Counted from the first letter of the stretch, positions 1-9,868 are shown. The stretch is 64,000 bases of DNA from Aquimarina latercula DSM 2041 (GCF_000430645.1 NZ_AUMK01000017.1:1-64000), one strand, 5' to 3'. A program made the numbers and translations. The notes: generated from the letters alone by a model not told the origin.

Positions 1-2
1 AT

Positions 3-959
3 GATGGTGGAACTGCGAATGGTGGCGATGATACCTTTGCAACACAACAATTCACTATTACTATAAATGCCGTAAACGATGAACCAAGTTTTACTCCTGG
101 AGCAAATGAAACTGTTAACGAAGATGCGGGTGCACAAACTGTAAACGGATGGGCAACCGCCATTGATGATGGAGATTCTGAAGCCATGCAGACGCTTACT
201 TTTACAGTAACCAATGATAATAATGCACTATTCAGCATTCAACCGGCTATTGATGTATCTGGTAACTTAACATATACACCTGCTGCTAGCGCAACTGGAG
301 CAGCAATAGTAGATGTAATACTATCTGACAATGGAGGAACTGCAAATGGTGGTGATGATACTTTTGCAACACAACAATTTACAATTACAGTTTCAGATAT
401 TACACCTCCTATGGTAAGCATTACTTCTTCAGAACCTAATCCTACAAACAACTCCTCATTTGAAATTACTATAAATTTTAATGAAGATATCACAGGTTTT
501 GATATTAGCGATATCATTGTTGGAAATGGTACAGCTGCTAATCTTTCTGGAGGAGGATTATCCTATACAGCTACAATAACAGCAACTACACCAGGAACAA
601 TAACCGTAGATATTAACGCAAACAGTGTAAATGATCTTTCAGGAAATGGAAATATCGCTGCGACTCAATTCAGTATCGTATATGATAATTTACTAGATGT
701 TAACGACGAAACTCTAGTAAATGGTCTTACTGTATATCCTACTCCTTCCAATAATATTATAAATATCACAGGAGCAATTGATTTAGATATAGAGCGTACT
801 GAAATTTTTGATATTCGTGGAAAATTAATTCTTTCGCAAAAGTTAGATCCTAGTAGTATTATAAACACTATAGACATCTCTTCAATACCTTCTGGCTTGT
901 ATTTAATGAGAATATATTCAAAAACAAGTTCCACAATGAAAAGGGTAATGAAAAAATAA
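3..959 (+). CDS. C-terminal part of a repeat-rich T9SS-secreted surface protein (partial)
   Basis: The reading frame is open from base 3 to the stop at 959, so this is the 3' part of a larger gene whose start lies outside the window; the internal ATG at 186 is not the start. The translation shows tandem beta-sandwich repeats of the cadherin/VCBS type (motifs such as NGGDDTFATQQFTIT occur twice), then a bacterial Ig-like domain beginning near SDITPPMVSI, and a final segment of about 75 residues (LTVYPTPSNNIINITG to SGLYLMRIYSK) typical of the Por secretion system (T9SS) type A sorting domain. The protein is therefore probably exported by T9SS and attached to the surface or released. The repeats suggest adhesin or scaffold use; any catalytic domain would be upstream and cannot be seen. 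A strong terminator follows. Confidence 0.85.
   Translation, partial: DGGTANGGDDTFATQQFTITINAVNDEPSFTPGANETVNEDAGAQTVNGWATAIDDGDSEAMQTLTFTVTNDNNALFSIQPAIDVSGNLTYTPAASATGAAIVDVILSDNGGTANGGDDTFATQQFTITVSDITPPMVSITSSEPNPTNNSSFEITINFNEDITGFDISDIIVGNGTAANLSGGGLSYTATITATTPGTITVDINANSVNDLSGNGNIAATQFSIVYDNLLDVNDETLVNGLTVYPTPSNNIINITGAIDLDIERTEIFDIRGKLILSQKLDPSSIINTIDISSIPSGLYLMRIYSKTSSTMKRVMKK
332..396 (+). repeat. Second copy of a near-identical in-gene DNA repeat (first copy at about 5-68)
   Basis: The stretch encoding SDNGGTANGGDDTFATQQFTIT is repeated about 327 bp apart (5-68 and 332-396) with only a few, mostly synonymous, base differences over the first 50 bases. This is the mark of recent tandem domain duplication or recombination within the gene, and it implies more copies upstream of the window. 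Confidence 0.75.
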
Positions 960-983
960 AACTATTTCACTTTAATAAAAAAA

Positions 984-1008
984 GCCGAAGTAAGACTTCG
1001 GCTTTTTT
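984..1008 (+). terminator. Rho-independent terminator after the T9SS-secreted protein gene
   Basis: A perfect 7-bp stem (GCCGAAG / CTTCGGC) with a 5-base loop is followed by six T residues, 24 bases after the stop codon. It is preceded by an A-run, so it could also work on the minus strand. Confidence 0.9.
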
Positions 1009-1107
1009 GTTTTATATTTTTTGAAAATTTAGATAAAATTTATTGATTAATACAAACAAGTATTTCTACCTATTTCACAACCTCCTTATTCATAGTACTT
1101 TTACCCT

Positions 1108-1236
1108 ATGATAACAGTTATAATGACCCCAAAGAAAAAAAGAAATATTATTATGAAGCTAATTCCTGTTGCCGTATTGGTAATTATATTAATTGCCCTA
1201 GTAATGAATATTTATCTATTGCTTCGGTTTGTGTAG
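1108..1236 (+). CDS. Possible 42-residue single-span membrane peptide
   Basis: A short ORF runs from ATG 1108 to TAG 1236. It has a basic N-terminal stretch (PKKKRN) followed by a continuous hydrophobic segment of about 22 residues (LIPVAVLVIILIALVM), the arrangement of a single-pass inner-membrane micro-protein. In-frame ATGs at 1123 and 1153 are alternative starts. There is no clear ribosome binding site and no TAnnTTTG element close upstream. I do not recognise a family. It lies between a terminator and the 3' end of the opposite-strand permease gene. Chance occurrence in AT-rich DNA cannot be excluded. Confidence 0.35.
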   Translation: MITVIMTPKKKRNIIMKLIPVAVLVIILIALVMNIYLLLRFV

Positions 1237-1256
1237 TGCAAAAATATATTCACTTT

Positions 1257-2510
1257 CTACATGCCAGTTCTAATTGCTTCTACTGGATCTAATCTAGCAG
1301 CCATCCAAGCAGGAAAAATACCTGCAACAAGACCTATTAAAGTCGACCAAAACATTCCCCAAAACATATTGGAGGTAGAAAGTATAAACTCGAAATCACC
1401 CGTCATGCTAGAGGCACCTTTAGAAATCAACCACACTAATATCAAACCAATTAATCCTCCAAATACAGCCAAAATAACTGCCTCGAATAAAAACTGAAGT
1501 AATATAAATTTTCTTTTAGCTCCCAGAGCTTTCTGAATTCCTATAAGGTTCGTTCGTTCTTTTACACTAACAAACATAATATTAGCAATACCAAAACCTC
1601 CTACTAACAGAGAAAACATACCTATAAAACCACCTATTTGAGACATCGTCCCTGTTATGTTATCAATAAAATCGGTAAAACCTTGTAATTGATTTACGAA
1701 AAAATCATCTATTTCATCTGGCTTTAAACCTCGATAAGAACGAACCTTTTGAGTCAAAGAAGCTACAAATTCAGGTACATCGCTACCTGATTCTGGCTTG
1801 ATTATAATCATTGGAAATGTAAACTTATTATTATCTCCATAAAGTCTTCTCACTATATTAACAGGTAATATTGCAGCAGTATCTTTAGAACCGCCAAAAA
1901 GACCACTCCCCTCTTTCTTTAAAACACCAATTACCGTAAATTTTCTACCATAAACACGAATCTTTTTTCCAATTGGATCACTCGACCCAAAAAGACTATT
2001 GGCTATTTCATCACCAATTACAATTACTGGAGCTCCTCCTACCGATTCTTGTTCATTATAAAATCTTCCTTGGACTACTTGTAACTCCTCGATATCATAA
2101 TAATCATTAGTAACGGGTACCATATCGACATTACTAATACTCTTATCATTATATTTTAGAGTCTCTTGTCCAACATTTAATAAAAAACTTGCTGCTTTTA
2201 AATCAGGCATAGTTCTTTTCACATGCTGATACTCTTCAAAAGTTACATCCGGAAACTGTTCTCTTTTCCAATCAGGAACTTGAGTAGGACCAAAAGAAAT
2301 CCTAGTAAGATATATAGTACTATTATCTAAAGAACTTATACTTCCTTTTATTTCTTTCTCTAAAGAATCTACAGCGGCAAGAACCCCAATAATGGAGAAT
2401 ATACCAATAGTAACTCCTAACAAAGAAAGAAAGGTTCTTAATTTATTGTTTCTAAGAGCGTTAACTGCAAAATTAAAACTCTCTTTTAGTACTCTAAGAT
2501 ATATAAGCAT
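1257..2510 (-). CDS. MacB/FtsX-type ABC transporter permease
   Basis: Membrane component of a MacB-like ABC transporter, of the family that exports or extracts substrates from the inner membrane using periplasmic mechanotransmission. The 417 residues show the standard order: an N-terminal segment with TM1 (about 25-47, following NNKLRTFLSLLGVTIGI), a periplasmic MacB_PCD domain (about 50-265), then three TM helices (about 290-312, 338-362, 380-402) ending in the family signature AARLDPVEAIRTGM. Length is normal for a permease without a fused ATPase. No ATP-binding partner gene is adjacent, so the ATPase must be encoded elsewhere. The substrate cannot be deduced. It is divergent from purH across a 139-bp spacer. 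Confidence 0.9.
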   Translation of the reverse strand: MLIYLRVLKESFNFAVNALRNNKLRTFLSLLGVTIGIFSIIGVLAAVDSLEKEIKGSISSLDNSTIYLTRISFGPTQVPDWKREQFPDVTFEEYQHVKRTMPDLKAASFLLNVGQETLKYNDKSISNVDMVPVTNDYYDIEELQVVQGRFYNEQESVGGAPVIVIGDEIANSLFGSSDPIGKKIRVYGRKFTVIGVLKKEGSGLFGGSKDTAAILPVNIVRRLYGDNNKFTFPMIIIKPESGSDVPEFVASLTQKVRSYRGLKPDEIDDFFVNQLQGFTDFIDNITGTMSQIGGFIGMFSLLVGGFGIANIMFVSVKERTNLIGIQKALGAKRKFILLQFLFEAVILAVFGGLIGLILVWLISKGASSMTGDFEFILSTSNMFWGMFWSTLIGLVAGIFPAWMAARLDPVEAIRTGM

Positions 2511-2594
2511 GTGCTATTTTTTGGACAATATAAAGATAGGACGTTTTCCTTGCAATTTTGTTACAAAATATCCAAAACAATTACGCGCAATGGG

Positions 2595-2626
2595 TTGTCT
2601 AATTGATAACTAAATTGCTACTTTTG
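2595..2626 (+). promoter_or_regulatory. Promoter of purH (TTG ... TACTTTTG)
   Basis: A perfect flavobacterial -7 box TACTTTTG (TAnnTTTG) at 2619-2626 is preceded by TTG at 2595-2597 with a 21-base gap, within the known 17-23 base spacing of this promoter class. The purH ATG lies 23 bases downstream of the -7 box. Confidence 0.75.
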
Positions 2627-2649
2627 CGTTTTACTAACTAAAAATTGTC

Positions 2650-4182
2650 ATGAGCAACACAAAAACCGCTAAATCTGCCTTAATTTCTGTATTCAGTAAA
2701 GACGGGTTAGCACCTATCGTTAAAAAATTAGATGAACTTGGTATTACTATTTATTCTACTGGTGGTACTGAAAAATTTATAAAAGATCAGGGAGTGGATG
2801 TTATTCCAGTAGAAGATGTTACTTCTTACCCTTCTATTCTTGGCGGAAGAGTTAAAACATTACACCCAAAAGTATTTGGTGGAATCCTAAATCGCCAAAA
2901 TAACGATAGCGATGTCGCAGAACTTGAACAATATGAAATTCCACAAATTGACATCGTGATTGTTGATTTATATCCATTTGAAAAAACAGTTGCATCAGGT
3001 GCGCCTGAACAAGATATTATTGAAAAAATTGATATCGGAGGAATTTCGTTAATTAGAGCTGCTGCTAAAAATTTTGCAGATGTAACTTGTGTAGCATCTG
3101 TAGAAGATTATGCTGAATTTTTGGAAATTATTTCAGAAGGCAATGGTAACATATCTTTAAAAGATCGTAAGCGTTTTGCTGCAAAAGCTTTTAATGTTTC
3201 TTCTCACTACGATAGTGCAATTTTTAATTATTTCAATACTGATCAAGAGATTGCGTCACTTAAGATTAGTGAAACCAAAGGAAAAGTATTACGCTATGGA
3301 GAAAATCCTCATCAAAAAGGGTTTTTCTTTGGAGATTTTGATGCTATGTTTGATAAATTACACGGTAAAGAATTATCATATAACAATCTTCTTGATGTAG
3401 ATGCTGCGGTAAATTTAATGAGTGAATTTAAAAAAGAAGCTCCTACTTTTGCTATTCTTAAACATAATAATGCGTGTGGTTTAGCGCAACGTTCTACGGT
3501 TCATCAAGCATATGTAGACGCATTAGCTGGTGATCCTGTTTCTGCTTTTGGAGGCATATTAATCAGCAACTCTGAAATAGATGCTGCTACTGCAGAAGAA
3601 ATTCATAAATTATTCTGTGAGGTAGTAATCGCTCCTTCATATAGTGATGAAGCATTAGAAATTTTAAAAGGGAAGAAAAATAGAATTATTTTAATTCAAA
3701 AAAATATAGCGTTACCAAAAACGCAAGTTCGTTCTTGTCTTAATGGTTCTTTAGTACAGGATAAGGATTTAAAAACGGATACTGAATCTGATTTAAATAT
3801 TGCCACCAAAATTGGTCCAACAGAAGAACAGATTGAAGATCTACTATTTGCTTCAAAAATCTGTAAGCACACTAAATCTAATACCATAGTATTTACCAAA
3901 GGAAAACAATTATTAGCTAGCGGGACTGGACAAACATCTAGAGTAGATGCTTTAAAACAATCTGTAGAAAAAGCAAAGTCATTTAATTTTGATCTTAATG
4001 GAGCCGTTATGGCAAGTGATGCATTCTTCCCATTCCCTGATTGTGTCGAACTTGCGGACAACGCGGGTATCAAAGCAGTTATACAACCTGGAGGTTCTAT
4101 AAAGGATCAATTAAGTATCGATTACTGTGATGCAAACGGAATTGCTATGGTAATGACCGGAACACGTCATTTTAAACATTAA
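2650..4182 (+). CDS. purH: Bifunctional AICAR formyltransferase / IMP cyclohydrolase
   Basis: Catalyses the last two steps of purine synthesis: formylation of AICAR with 10-formyl-THF, then ring closure to IMP, in the cytosol. The 510 residues have the family's usual length and order: an N-terminal MGS-like cyclohydrolase domain (about 1-150, with STGGT and GGRVKTLHPK), then the transformylase domain (about 200-510) with the catalytic Lys271-His272 pair in KHNNACG and the C-terminal ASDAFFPFPD and IQPGGSIKDQ motifs. It has its own promoter. mreB follows 43 bases later on the same strand, so some read-through into the cell-shape operon is possible. Confidence 0.98.
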   Translation: MSNTKTAKSALISVFSKDGLAPIVKKLDELGITIYSTGGTEKFIKDQGVDVIPVEDVTSYPSILGGRVKTLHPKVFGGILNRQNNDSDVAELEQYEIPQIDIVIVDLYPFEKTVASGAPEQDIIEKIDIGGISLIRAAAKNFADVTCVASVEDYAEFLEIISEGNGNISLKDRKRFAAKAFNVSSHYDSAIFNYFNTDQEIASLKISETKGKVLRYGENPHQKGFFFGDFDAMFDKLHGKELSYNNLLDVDAAVNLMSEFKKEAPTFAILKHNNACGLAQRSTVHQAYVDALAGDPVSAFGGILISNSEIDAATAEEIHKLFCEVVIAPSYSDEALEILKGKKNRIILIQKNIALPKTQVRSCLNGSLVQDKDLKTDTESDLNIATKIGPTEEQIEDLLFASKICKHTKSNTIVFTKGKQLLASGTGQTSRVDALKQSVEKAKSFNFDLNGAVMASDAFFPFPDCVELADNAGIKAVIQPGGSIKDQLSIDYCDANGIAMVMTGTRHFKH

Positions 4183-4225
4183 TTTTAGTACATTTACTCA
4201 ATTCTAACCCTTTTTATCGTTTTAT

Positions 4226-5254
4226 ATGGGATTTTTCGACTTCTTTACTGAAGAAATTGCTATAGATTTAGGTACGGCAAATACCTTAGTTATTCATAAT
4301 GACAAAGTGGTGGTGGACAGTCCATCCATTGTTGCCAGAGATATTATGTCTGGAAAAATAATTGCAGCTGGTAAAGAAGCTGCAATGATGCAAGGAAAAA
4401 CACACGAAAATATAAAAACCATTAGACCATTAAAGGATGGAGTAATTGCAGATTTTGATGCTAGTGAAAAAATGATAAGCATGTTTATCAAAGATATTCC
4501 TGCTTTAAAGAAAAAAATTTTTACTCCGGCATTACGTATGGTTATTTGTATTCCTTCTGGAATCACAGAGGTAGAAATGCGTGCGGTAAAAGAAAGTGCA
4601 GAACGCGTTAACGGAAAAGAAGTATATCTTATTCACGAACCAATGGCCGCAGCTATTGGTATCGGAGTAGATATTATGCAACCTAAAGGAAATATGATAG
4701 TAGATATCGGTGGAGGTACCACAGAAATTGCTGTAATTGCCTTAGGAGGAATTGTATGTGACAAATCTGTAAAAATTGCGGGTGATGTTTTTACTAACGA
4801 TATCATATATTATATGCGTACGCAGCATAACTTATATGTCGGTGAACGAACTGCAGAAAAAATAAAGATCCAAATTGGAGCCGCTACCGAAGATCTAGAG
4901 TTGCCACCAGAAGAAATGAATGTACAGGGACGTGATCTTCTTACCGGAAAACCTAAACAGGTTCAGATATCATTCCGCGAAATTGCAAAAGCTTTAGATA
5001 AATCTATTCTTAGAATTGAAGATGCTGTAATGGAAACATTGTCTCAAACACCACCAGAACTAGCAGCAGATATTTACAATACAGGTATTTACCTTGCTGG
5101 TGGAGGTTCTATGCTAAGAGGTCTTGATAAAAGACTTTCTCAAAAAACTGATTTACCAGTTTACATAGCAGAAGATCCTTTAAGAGCTGTTGTAAGAGGA
5201 ACAGGAATTACTCTTAAAAATATTAATAGATACAAAAGTGTATTGATTAAATAA
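4226..5254 (+). CDS. mreB: Rod shape-determining actin homologue MreB
   Basis: Bacterial actin that polymerises under the inner membrane and steers lateral wall synthesis. The 342-residue product carries the actin-fold nucleotide motifs: phosphate 1 (DLGTANT near residue 15), phosphate 2 (DIGGGTTEIAV near 160) and the adenosine motif (YLAGGGSMLRG near 290). The N-terminal MGFFDFFTEEIAIDLG supports the chosen start. It is first of five genes (mreB, mreC, mreD, mrdA, rodA) that form the elongasome cluster. A 136-bp gap separates it from mreC, whereas the later genes overlap, so mreC may also have a separate start of transcription. Confidence 0.97.
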   Translation: MGFFDFFTEEIAIDLGTANTLVIHNDKVVVDSPSIVARDIMSGKIIAAGKEAAMMQGKTHENIKTIRPLKDGVIADFDASEKMISMFIKDIPALKKKIFTPALRMVICIPSGITEVEMRAVKESAERVNGKEVYLIHEPMAAAIGIGVDIMQPKGNMIVDIGGGTTEIAVIALGGIVCDKSVKIAGDVFTNDIIYYMRTQHNLYVGERTAEKIKIQIGAATEDLELPPEEMNVQGRDLLTGKPKQVQISFREIAKALDKSILRIEDAVMETLSQTPPELAADIYNTGIYLAGGGSMLRGLDKRLSQKTDLPVYIAEDPLRAVVRGTGITLKNINRYKSVLIK

Positions 5255-5390
5255 TAGTTTTTCAGAAAAATTGTAAGCAGAATATACCTAAAATTAATTT
5301 TTAACGTTATTGTGCTTTAATTGTTTTTAAACAAGTGAAAAACACACTATAAAAACATAATATTATTAGAATTTAGTACCCCCATAAGAC

Positions 5391-6218
5391 ATGCAGCAGA
5401 TTATTAATTTTTTAATACGGAACAAAAACTTCCTATTATTCTTGCTGCTTTTATTTTTCTCATTAATCCTTACCATTCAATCTCATAGCTATCACAAAAG
5501 CAAATTTATAAGTTCTACTAACTTTCTTTCCGGAGGTGTATACGGATGGAGATATTCCATAACTAATTATTTTGGCCTAAAAAACAAAAATGAACGTTTA
5601 CTTGAAGAAAATGAATCACTTAGAAATCAACTTAGCTTATTAACTAAGGATACAATAGCAACAACATTTACCGACACTACTTCTTTTGGTAAACCCTATA
5701 CCTTTATAAAAGGGAATGTTTACAAAAATGATTATAGCAAAGCTGATAATTATATTTTGATTAATAAAGGAGAGAAAGATGGTATTAAAGCTGATATGGG
5801 TATTATTACAGACAGGGGAATTGTTGGTATTGTAGAAAACACCTCTAAAAACTATAGCAGGGTGATTTCTATACTAAATACTAATTCTAGAATTAATGCA
5901 GGATTAAAAAAATCTAACCAATATGGATCCTTAGTTTGGAATGGAAAAGACCCGAATATAGTACAACTTGAAACAGTTCCGAGGCAAGCCATCTTAAAAA
6001 AAGGAGACACTATTATCACTAATGGACGTTCTACTATATTTCCGCGTGGAATAGGAATTGGAACTATCCTAAATTATGAATTAGATCAAAATCAAAGTTA
6101 TTTTTTAATTGATATACAATTATTTAATGATATGACTGATATAGGCTTTGTTTATGCAATAAAAAGTAATGACGCCACAGAAATTAAGTTATTAGAAAAC
6201 CCTAAAATAGATGAATAA
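5391..6218 (+). CDS. mreC: Rod shape-determining protein MreC
   Basis: Periplasmic bitopic scaffold that links MreB and PBP2. The 275 residues contain one N-terminal TM helix (about 12-29), a short coiled coil (about 60-85, KNERLLEENESLRNQL), and the MreC beta-barrel domain (about 100-260, with ADMGIITDRGIVGIV and TIITNGRSTIFPRGIGIG). It overlaps mreD by 8 bases, which points to translational coupling. Length is typical for Bacteroidota. Confidence 0.95.
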   Translation: MQQIINFLIRNKNFLLFLLLLFFSLILTIQSHSYHKSKFISSTNFLSGGVYGWRYSITNYFGLKNKNERLLEENESLRNQLSLLTKDTIATTFTDTTSFGKPYTFIKGNVYKNDYSKADNYILINKGEKDGIKADMGIITDRGIVGIVENTSKNYSRVISILNTNSRINAGLKKSNQYGSLVWNGKDPNIVQLETVPRQAILKKGDTIITNGRSTIFPRGIGIGTILNYELDQNQSYFLIDIQLFNDMTDIGFVYAIKSNDATEIKLLENPKIDE

Positions 6219-6717
6219 CAATGTTCTTTTATACATAGGTAGATTCTTAAGTCTGATTCTGGTTCAGGTTTTTATTCTTAATCATATAAATTTTTTAGGA
6301 TACCTAAACCCATATATATACATTATTTTCATTCTACTTGCTCCGATAAATATAAATAAAAGTTTATTTCTTTTTTTAAGTTTTGTTTTAGGGTTAACCC
6401 TAGATTTATTTGGTGATTCTGGCGGTATTCACGCTACAGCCTGTATATGTATTGCATATTTACGTCCTGTAATTTTAAGATCTGTTTTTGGGTTGAGTTA
6501 TGAGTTCCAAACAGTAAAATTAAGTAAAGTAGGTTTTGGGCAACGTTTAGCATACGTAACTTTAATAGTTTTCATACATCATATTATACTTTTTTCATTA
6601 GAAATATTTAACTTTTCTCATACACTATTAATTGCTAAAAAAACGTTATTTTCTAGTCTATTTTCAATTGTAGTAATTATGATTGTTTTAGTATTGTTTA
6701 GAAGGAAAGATTCATGA
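6211..6717 (+). CDS. mreD: Rod shape-determining protein MreD
   Basis: Small integral membrane protein of the elongasome. The 168 residues are almost entirely hydrophobic, with about five predicted TM helices and the loop LTLDLFGDSGGIHATACICIA, the region resembling the MreD 'D-x-F-x-x-x-G-x-H' motif of Bacteroidota homologues. It overlaps mreC by 8 bases and mrdA by 4 (ATGA). The primary sequence is weakly conserved, so the assignment rests on topology, size and operon position together. Confidence 0.9.
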   Translation: MNNNVLLYIGRFLSLILVQVFILNHINFLGYLNPYIYIIFILLAPININKSLFLFLSFVLGLTLDLFGDSGGIHATACICIAYLRPVILRSVFGLSYEFQTVKLSKVGFGQRLAYVTLIVFIHHIILFSLEIFNFSHTLLIAKKTLFSSLFSIVVIMIVLVLFRRKDS

Positions 6718-8582
6718 GAAAATTATTACTATATCTTATTATCATAAGCACTGGTGTTATATTTACAGCAAGACTCTTTTATCTACAAATTTACAATACA
6801 TCCTTTGCCGCATTATCAGAAGATAATGCCATTAAAGTATTGTATGATTACCCGCAACGAGGAGCGATCTACGACCGAAATGGTAAACTTTTGGTTACTA
6901 ACCAACCCTCTTATGATGTTATGGTAATACCAAGAGAACTAAAGCCATTTGATACTTTAGAGTTTTGTTCGATACTTAAAATAACGAAAGAAAAACTCGT
7001 AAAGCAATTAAAAAAAGCGAGAGTGTATTCTCCGCGTGTCCCTTCTGTAGTCATACCGCAATTAACTAAAGATGAATATGCATACCTACAGGAAAAAATG
7101 CGGAAATTTGATGGGTTTTACATACAAAAGCGTTCTCTAAGAGATTATCATACGGTAAACGCATCGAATGTACTTGGATATATTGCCGAAGTAAATGACG
7201 GATTAATAAGGAAAGATCCATACTACCTTTCTGGTGATTTAATTGGAATGCAAGGAGTAGAAAAACAGTATGAAAATCAACTTCGCGGAATAAAAGGAAT
7301 AAAAAGAATCCAGAAAGATAGGTTTAATCGTGATATTGGTCCGTATAAAAATGGTAAATATGATACACTTCCTGTTAATGGTAAAGATCTTACGATAACT
7401 ATTGACGAAGAATTACAGGCATACGGTCAAAAGTTAATGGAAAATAAACGAGGTGGTATCGTAGCATTAGACCCAGCTACAGGAGAAATTCTAACTTTAA
7501 TTACCGCCCCAAGTTATAAGCCAGAATTATTAGTCGGAAGAAAAAGATCTCCCAATTACACTAGATTGCATTATGATTCTATTTCTAGACCCTTATTTGA
7601 TCGTGGTGTAAAAGGTGAATATCCTCCTGGGTCTCCTTTTAAAGCAATTACTGCATTGATTGGATTGCAAGAAGGAGTTGTTGACACAAAAGAAAGTTTT
7701 TCTTGTAATCATGGATTTCGATATGGCAAAAAGGCTAAACTTGGTTGTCACTCCCATCGAAGTCCCTTGAGTATGATTCCTGGAATTGCTCAATCTTGCA
7801 ACGCATATTTTGCCAACGTATACCTAAGAAGTATTAATAAGTATGACACTCCACAAGAAGGTATCGACAATTGGGAAAAACACGTAGAAAGTTTTGGACT
7901 AGGAAACTATCTAGGTAATGATTTGTCAAGCGGAAGTAAAGGTTTAATTCCAAATTCTAAATTCTACAACAGACAATATAATTACCCTAAATATAAGTGG
8001 TATCCAACCGCAACAATATCTAATGCTATTGGACAAGGAGAAGTGTTGGCTACGCCCATACAATTAGCTAATATGACCGCCGCTATAGCTAATAGAGGTT
8101 ATTTCTATACACCTCATATTATCAAAGCTATTGACGGACAACCTATAGAGATTGAAAACTTTACCAAACCAAAATACACTACAATTGATAAGGAACATTT
8201 TGAGCCGGTAATCGAAGGAATGCACCAAGTATATGTACAAGGTACTGCAGCATCATTACAAGTAAAAGATATAGAAATTTGCGGTAAAACAGGTACTGCA
8301 GAGAACTACACTGTAATTGATGGAGAACGCATGCAATTAACTGACCATTCAGTTTTTGTCGCATTCGCTCCAAAAGATAATCCGAAAATTGCGCTAACTG
8401 TATTCATTGAAAATGGTTATTGGGGAGCTAGATATGCTGGTAAAATTGCTAGTTTAATGATAGAAAAATATATTAACCAATCTATCTCTAGAACCGATCT
8501 TGAAGATTGGGTGTTAACACACAGTCTTGAAGAAGAATATGCAAAACCATATAGTGGGGAACCTTTTAAAATCAATCAATAA
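6714..8582 (+). CDS. mrdA: Penicillin-binding protein 2, elongasome transpeptidase
   Basis: Class B PBP that cross-links peptidoglycan during cell elongation with its partner RodA. The 622 residues show an N-terminal TM anchor (about 4-23), a dimerisation/pedestal domain (about 45-215) and a transpeptidase domain (about 240-590). All three active-site motifs are visible: SxxK at Ser307-Lys310 (GSPFK), SxN at Ser361-Asn363 (SCN) and KTG at 525-527 (GKTGTAEN). It shares 4 bases with mreD and its TAA stop overlaps the rodA ATG by one base. Confidence 0.97.
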   Translation: MRKLLLYLIIISTGVIFTARLFYLQIYNTSFAALSEDNAIKVLYDYPQRGAIYDRNGKLLVTNQPSYDVMVIPRELKPFDTLEFCSILKITKEKLVKQLKKARVYSPRVPSVVIPQLTKDEYAYLQEKMRKFDGFYIQKRSLRDYHTVNASNVLGYIAEVNDGLIRKDPYYLSGDLIGMQGVEKQYENQLRGIKGIKRIQKDRFNRDIGPYKNGKYDTLPVNGKDLTITIDEELQAYGQKLMENKRGGIVALDPATGEILTLITAPSYKPELLVGRKRSPNYTRLHYDSISRPLFDRGVKGEYPPGSPFKAITALIGLQEGVVDTKESFSCNHGFRYGKKAKLGCHSHRSPLSMIPGIAQSCNAYFANVYLRSINKYDTPQEGIDNWEKHVESFGLGNYLGNDLSSGSKGLIPNSKFYNRQYNYPKYKWYPTATISNAIGQGEVLATPIQLANMTAAIANRGYFYTPHIIKAIDGQPIEIENFTKPKYTTIDKEHFEPVIEGMHQVYVQGTAASLQVKDIEICGKTGTAENYTVIDGERMQLTDHSVFVAFAPKDNPKIALTVFIENGYWGARYAGKIASLMIEKYINQSISRTDLEDWVLTHSLEEEYAKPYSGEPFKINQ

Positions 8583-9835
8583 TGGCTAGATCGGCGGTAG
8601 GAGCAATAGATTGGCTAACTGTACTTTTATTTTTATTATTGATAGGTTTTGGTTGGGTTAATATATACTCTGCTTCTTATGGTGATGAAGTTTTCTCTAT
8701 AACTGATTTTACCCAACCCTATATCAAACAATTGTATTGGATTGTACTAAGCATTGTTATCATAGTTATAACACAAGCAATAGAAACTAAATTTTATGAA
8801 CGATTTGCTGGCTTGATCTATGTAATATCGTTAGTATCTTTATTAGGACTTTTTTTATTTGGAAAAAATGTAAATGGAGCCACTTCTTGGTACGCATTTG
8901 GCCCCGTAGGATTGCAGCCATCAGAATTTGCAAAAGCCGCAACTGCATTAGCACTTGCCAAATTCTTAAGTGATATGCAAACCAATATTAATTTAGTTAA
9001 TCACCAACTAAGAGCATTTTTAATTATAACATTACCTGCATTAATAATCATACCTCAACCCGATCCTGGGAGCGCATTAGTTTATGCAGCTTTTTTCTTT
9101 CCTTTATACAGAGAAGGACTAGCAGCAACATATCTAATTATTGGAGCTTCTGCCGCAGCTTTGTTTATTCTCACTTTGTTGTTTACTCCTTTATGGGTTG
9201 TTCTCGGTATCGCAACTATAATGCTGCTAATTCTTATTAGAAATAGAAAACACAAACCAAAATACGCTAGATACCTATTAACAATTATTGTAATTACTGG
9301 ATTTTGTTTCTCTGTAAACTATATTTTTAATAATGTTTTTGAACAAAGACATCGTGACCGTTTTAATATCGTTTTAGGAAAGGAAGTAGATGCTAAAGGT
9401 ATTGGATATAATACCAATCAGAGTCAAATAGCTATAGGTAGTGGAGGCTGGACAGGAAAGGGCTGGAAAGAAGGAACCCAAACCAAAGGTGGTTTTGTGC
9501 CAGAACAACATACGGATTATATATTTACAACCGTTGGAGAAGAATGGGGTTTTCTTGGTGCCACTGCAGTAATTATACTTTTTATTGGACTTCTTATAAG
9601 ACTTTTATATCTAGCAGAAAGACAGAAATCACAATTTAGCAGAGTTTATGGATATAGTGTTGCAGGAATATTATTCATCCATTTTGTTGTTAATGTAGGA
9701 ATGGTAACAGGCTTACTGCCTACCGTTGGAATCCCATTACCGTTCTTTAGTTATGGTGGATCGGGATTATGGGGCTTTACGTTGTTACTTTTTATTTTCA
9801 TTAAGCTTGACTCTAACAGAGTAAATGAATGGTAA
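8582..9835 (+). CDS. rodA: SEDS-family peptidoglycan glycosyltransferase RodA
   Basis: Integral membrane polymerase that extends glycan strands from lipid II with PBP2. The 417 residues have about ten TM helices and the SEDS signatures: PQPDPGSALVYA, holding the conserved Asp of the catalytic loop, and the C-terminal GLLPTVGIPLPFFSYGGSGL family signature. It closes the five-gene cell-shape operon and is followed at 34 bases by a convergent nuclease gene. No clear terminator hairpin is seen between them. Confidence 0.97.
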   Translation: MARSAVGAIDWLTVLLFLLLIGFGWVNIYSASYGDEVFSITDFTQPYIKQLYWIVLSIVIIVITQAIETKFYERFAGLIYVISLVSLLGLFLFGKNVNGATSWYAFGPVGLQPSEFAKAATALALAKFLSDMQTNINLVNHQLRAFLIITLPALIIIPQPDPGSALVYAAFFFPLYREGLAATYLIIGASAAALFILTLLFTPLWVVLGIATIMLLILIRNRKHKPKYARYLLTIIVITGFCFSVNYIFNNVFEQRHRDRFNIVLGKEVDAKGIGYNTNQSQIAIGSGGWTGKGWKEGTQTKGGFVPEQHTDYIFTTVGEEWGFLGATAVIILFIGLLIRLLYLAERQKSQFSRVYGYSVAGILFIHFVVNVGMVTGLLPTVGIPLPFFSYGGSGLWGFTLLLFIFIKLDSNRVNEW

Positions 9836-9868
9836 AACCAGCATAAATCAATAGTTCTAATTAAACCA

